The notes under the pieces are model-generated. The model saw only the letters and a program-made list of their open reading frames with translations. It had not been told where the DNA came from and did no database searches. The position numbers and the translations under genes were made by a program. A stretch of 5,696 nt of DNA from NCBI GenBank assembly GCA_036847245.1, contig DAIUAL010000224.1:1-5696 (forward strand). Direction: 5' to 3'. Shown one piece after another: positions 4,164 through 5,696 of the stretch (position 1 is its first letter; each line of letters opens with the position of its first letter). Source of the DNA: UBA4661 sp002405405 (GTDB lineage Bacteria > Bacteroidota > Ignavibacteria > Kapaibacteriales > UBA4661).

Positions 4164-5696
4164 ATGAATTCTACATCACCGCTCCTTGCTGTTCGTAATC
4201 TTTCTGTAGAATTCCACAGCCGTACATCCGGTTCGCTTACCATTACTCGTGCACTCAATAATGTTTCATTTTCTCTTCAACGTGGTACAACGATTGGTAT
4301 TGTTGGCGAATCAGGTTCGGGAAAATCTGTTACATCGCTCATGATCATGCAATTGCTCCGCTCTGCTACAATCACCAATGGCGATATTGTCTTTCACCCC
4401 AAAGATGCTTCTCCTATTATACTCACGAAAGCTCATGAATCTGTTGTACGGGAACTCCGTGGCAATAAGATTGCGATGATTTTTCAAGAGCCCATGACCT
4501 CACTCAACCCACTGATGCGTTGTGGTGATCAGGTCAGCGAAGCCATCATGCTCCACCGCCATGTAACACGCTCAGAAGCACAAAACATCGCCTTGCAACT
4601 CTTTCACGAAGTACAGCTCCCCATACCCGAAGAAATGCTCAAGCGATTTCCGCACCAGCTCTCCGGCGGACAACGACAACGTGTTATGATTGCCATAGCA
4701 CTTTCGTGCAATCCCGATGTGCTCATTGCTGATGAGCCAACTACTGCTCTTGATGTTACTGTGCAAAAAGCAATTTTAGATTTGATTCGCGATCTTCAGC
4801 AAAAGCGCGGTATGAGCATTCTTTTTATTACTCATGATTTGGGTGTTATTGCTGACATTGCTGATGATATCGCGGTTATGTATCGTGGTTCTCTTGTTGA
4901 ATATGGAACAGCACAATCAATCTTTTCTAATCCTCAGCATCCGTATACACAAGGATTACTTGCATGTCGCCCACACTTGAATATGCCCAAAGGCATTGTT
5001 TTACCAACCGTTCGTGATTTTATGGATGAGTTGCCTGATGGCACTATCATTGCCAAGCAATCTGAACCCACTACTATACCCAAACAACACCCCACACAAG
5101 ATGCTATTTTATCGTCCGAAGCACCCGTTATGCTTGATGTGCGTAATCTCTGCGTGCATTATCCTCGCTCCCAAAACAGTCTAATGGCATGGTGCAAGCA
5201 CTCAAAACAGGATACAGTATTTAAAGCAGTAGACAATATTTCTTTTCAATTGCGTCAAGGTGAAACATTGGGCTTGGTTGGTGAATCAGGGTGTGGTAAA
5301 ACAACGACCGGACGTGCTATTCTTCGCTTAATTCAACCTACATCCGGAAGCATTCTTTTTTCCGGTACCGACATCGTACAGCTGCCTCAGTCAGCATTGA
5401 CTGCGCTACGCCGTGATATGCAGATTATCTTTCAAGATCCATTTTCAGCCCTCAATCCACGTATTTCGATTGGCTCGGCAATACAAGAAGTATTATCTGT
5501 TCATCGACTGTATGAGAATTCTCAACAACGCAAAGATGCCGTATGCACCATGCTCGAAAAAGTAGGTTTACGAGCAGACCACTACACGCGCTATCCCCAT
5601 GAATTTTCAGGTGGTCAGCGTCAGCGAATTTGTATTGCACGAGCATTGATCCTACAGCCCAAACTGCTGATTTGCGATGAATCTGTTTCCGCACTC
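4164..5696 (+). CDS. Tandem ABC ATPase of oligopeptide/dipeptide importer type (DppD-DppF-like fusion), partial, C-terminus missing
   Basis: This protein would power a peptide-type ABC importer from the cytoplasmic face of the inner membrane, with both nucleotide-binding domains in one chain as in GsiA and YejF. The window holds 511 codons, ending inside domain 2; about 540-620 residues are usual. Domain 1 has Walker A GESGSGKS (48-55), Q-loop Q108, signature LSGGQRQR (166-173), Walker B ending D190-E191, and H-loop H224. The peptide-importer C-terminal motif NPQHPYTQGLL follows (256-266), then a poorly conserved linker (about 272-318). Domain 2 starts near 321, with Walker A GESGCGKT (373-380), Q424, signature FSGGQRQR (481-488) and Walker B ending D505-E506, then SVSAL at the edge. 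All catalytic motifs visible are intact. The ATG at 4164 gives a normal N-terminus before the first strand. No permease or solute-binding gene is visible, so the substrate (oligopeptide, dipeptide, nickel or glutathione) is open. Confidence 0.93.
   Translation, partial: MNSTSPLLAVRNLSVEFHSRTSGSLTITRALNNVSFSLQRGTTIGIVGESGSGKSVTSLMIMQLLRSATITNGDIVFHPKDASPIILTKAHESVVRELRGNKIAMIFQEPMTSLNPLMRCGDQVSEAIMLHRHVTRSEAQNIALQLFHEVQLPIPEEMLKRFPHQLSGGQRQRVMIAIALSCNPDVLIADEPTTALDVTVQKAILDLIRDLQQKRGMSILFITHDLGVIADIADDIAVMYRGSLVEYGTAQSIFSNPQHPYTQGLLACRPHLNMPKGIVLPTVRDFMDELPDGTIIAKQSEPTTIPKQHPTQDAILSSEAPVMLDVRNLCVHYPRSQNSLMAWCKHSKQDTVFKAVDNISFQLRQGETLGLVGESGCGKTTTGRAILRLIQPTSGSILFSGTDIVQLPQSALTALRRDMQIIFQDPFSALNPRISIGSAIQEVLSVHRLYENSQQRKDAVCTMLEKVGLRADHYTRYPHEFSGGQRQRICIARALILQPKLLICDESVSAL

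Overview
The window looks like a chromosomal segment from a member of the Bacteroidota or a close relative in the wider Bacteroidetes/Chlorobi/Ignavibacteria assemblage. The reasons are an UpxY-type NusG paralogue, a winged-helix/nucleotidyltransferase-like protein of a type I recall from Bacteroidota polysaccharide loci, a promoter matching the Bacteroidota -33/-7 consensus, and mostly absent Shine-Dalgarno sites. The base composition is moderately AT-rich. I cannot fix the genus or species from the sequence.

Left half (1-2209, all minus strand): this is the head of a surface-polysaccharide (capsule, O-antigen or exopolysaccharide) operon. In transcription order it holds a winged-helix protein with a degenerate nucleotidyltransferase domain (GTG start at 2209), an UpxY/NusG-like antiterminator two bases downstream, and, after a 156-base gap, a UDP-N-acetyl-D-glucosamine 6-dehydrogenase that runs off the left edge. 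A good Bacteroidota-type promoter (2282-2313) precedes the first gene, so two regulatory proteins head a biosynthetic operon. The inferred logic is that the winged-helix protein senses or represses, UpxY lets RNA polymerase read through the long operon, and the dehydrogenase makes an acidic sugar-nucleotide precursor.

Centre (2210-3461): a 339-base gene-free stretch carries that promoter and two short inverted repeats. Next comes a minus-strand, secreted VanX/DdpX-type D-Ala-D-Ala dipeptidase (2549-3286) with complete zinc and catalytic motifs and an unusually clear Shine-Dalgarno site. A 175-base divergent intergenic region follows.

Right half (3462-5696, plus strand): a LysE/RhtB-family amino-acid exporter is followed 15 bases later by a tandem two-domain ABC ATPase of the oligopeptide/dipeptide-importer type (DppD-DppF-like fusion), cut by the right edge inside its second Walker B region. 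Together with the divergent dipeptidase, this could be a peptide or D-Ala-D-Ala scavenging neighbourhood, but no permease or binding-protein gene is visible, so that link is inference. I found no RNA gene, CRISPR array, insertion sequence or tRNA.
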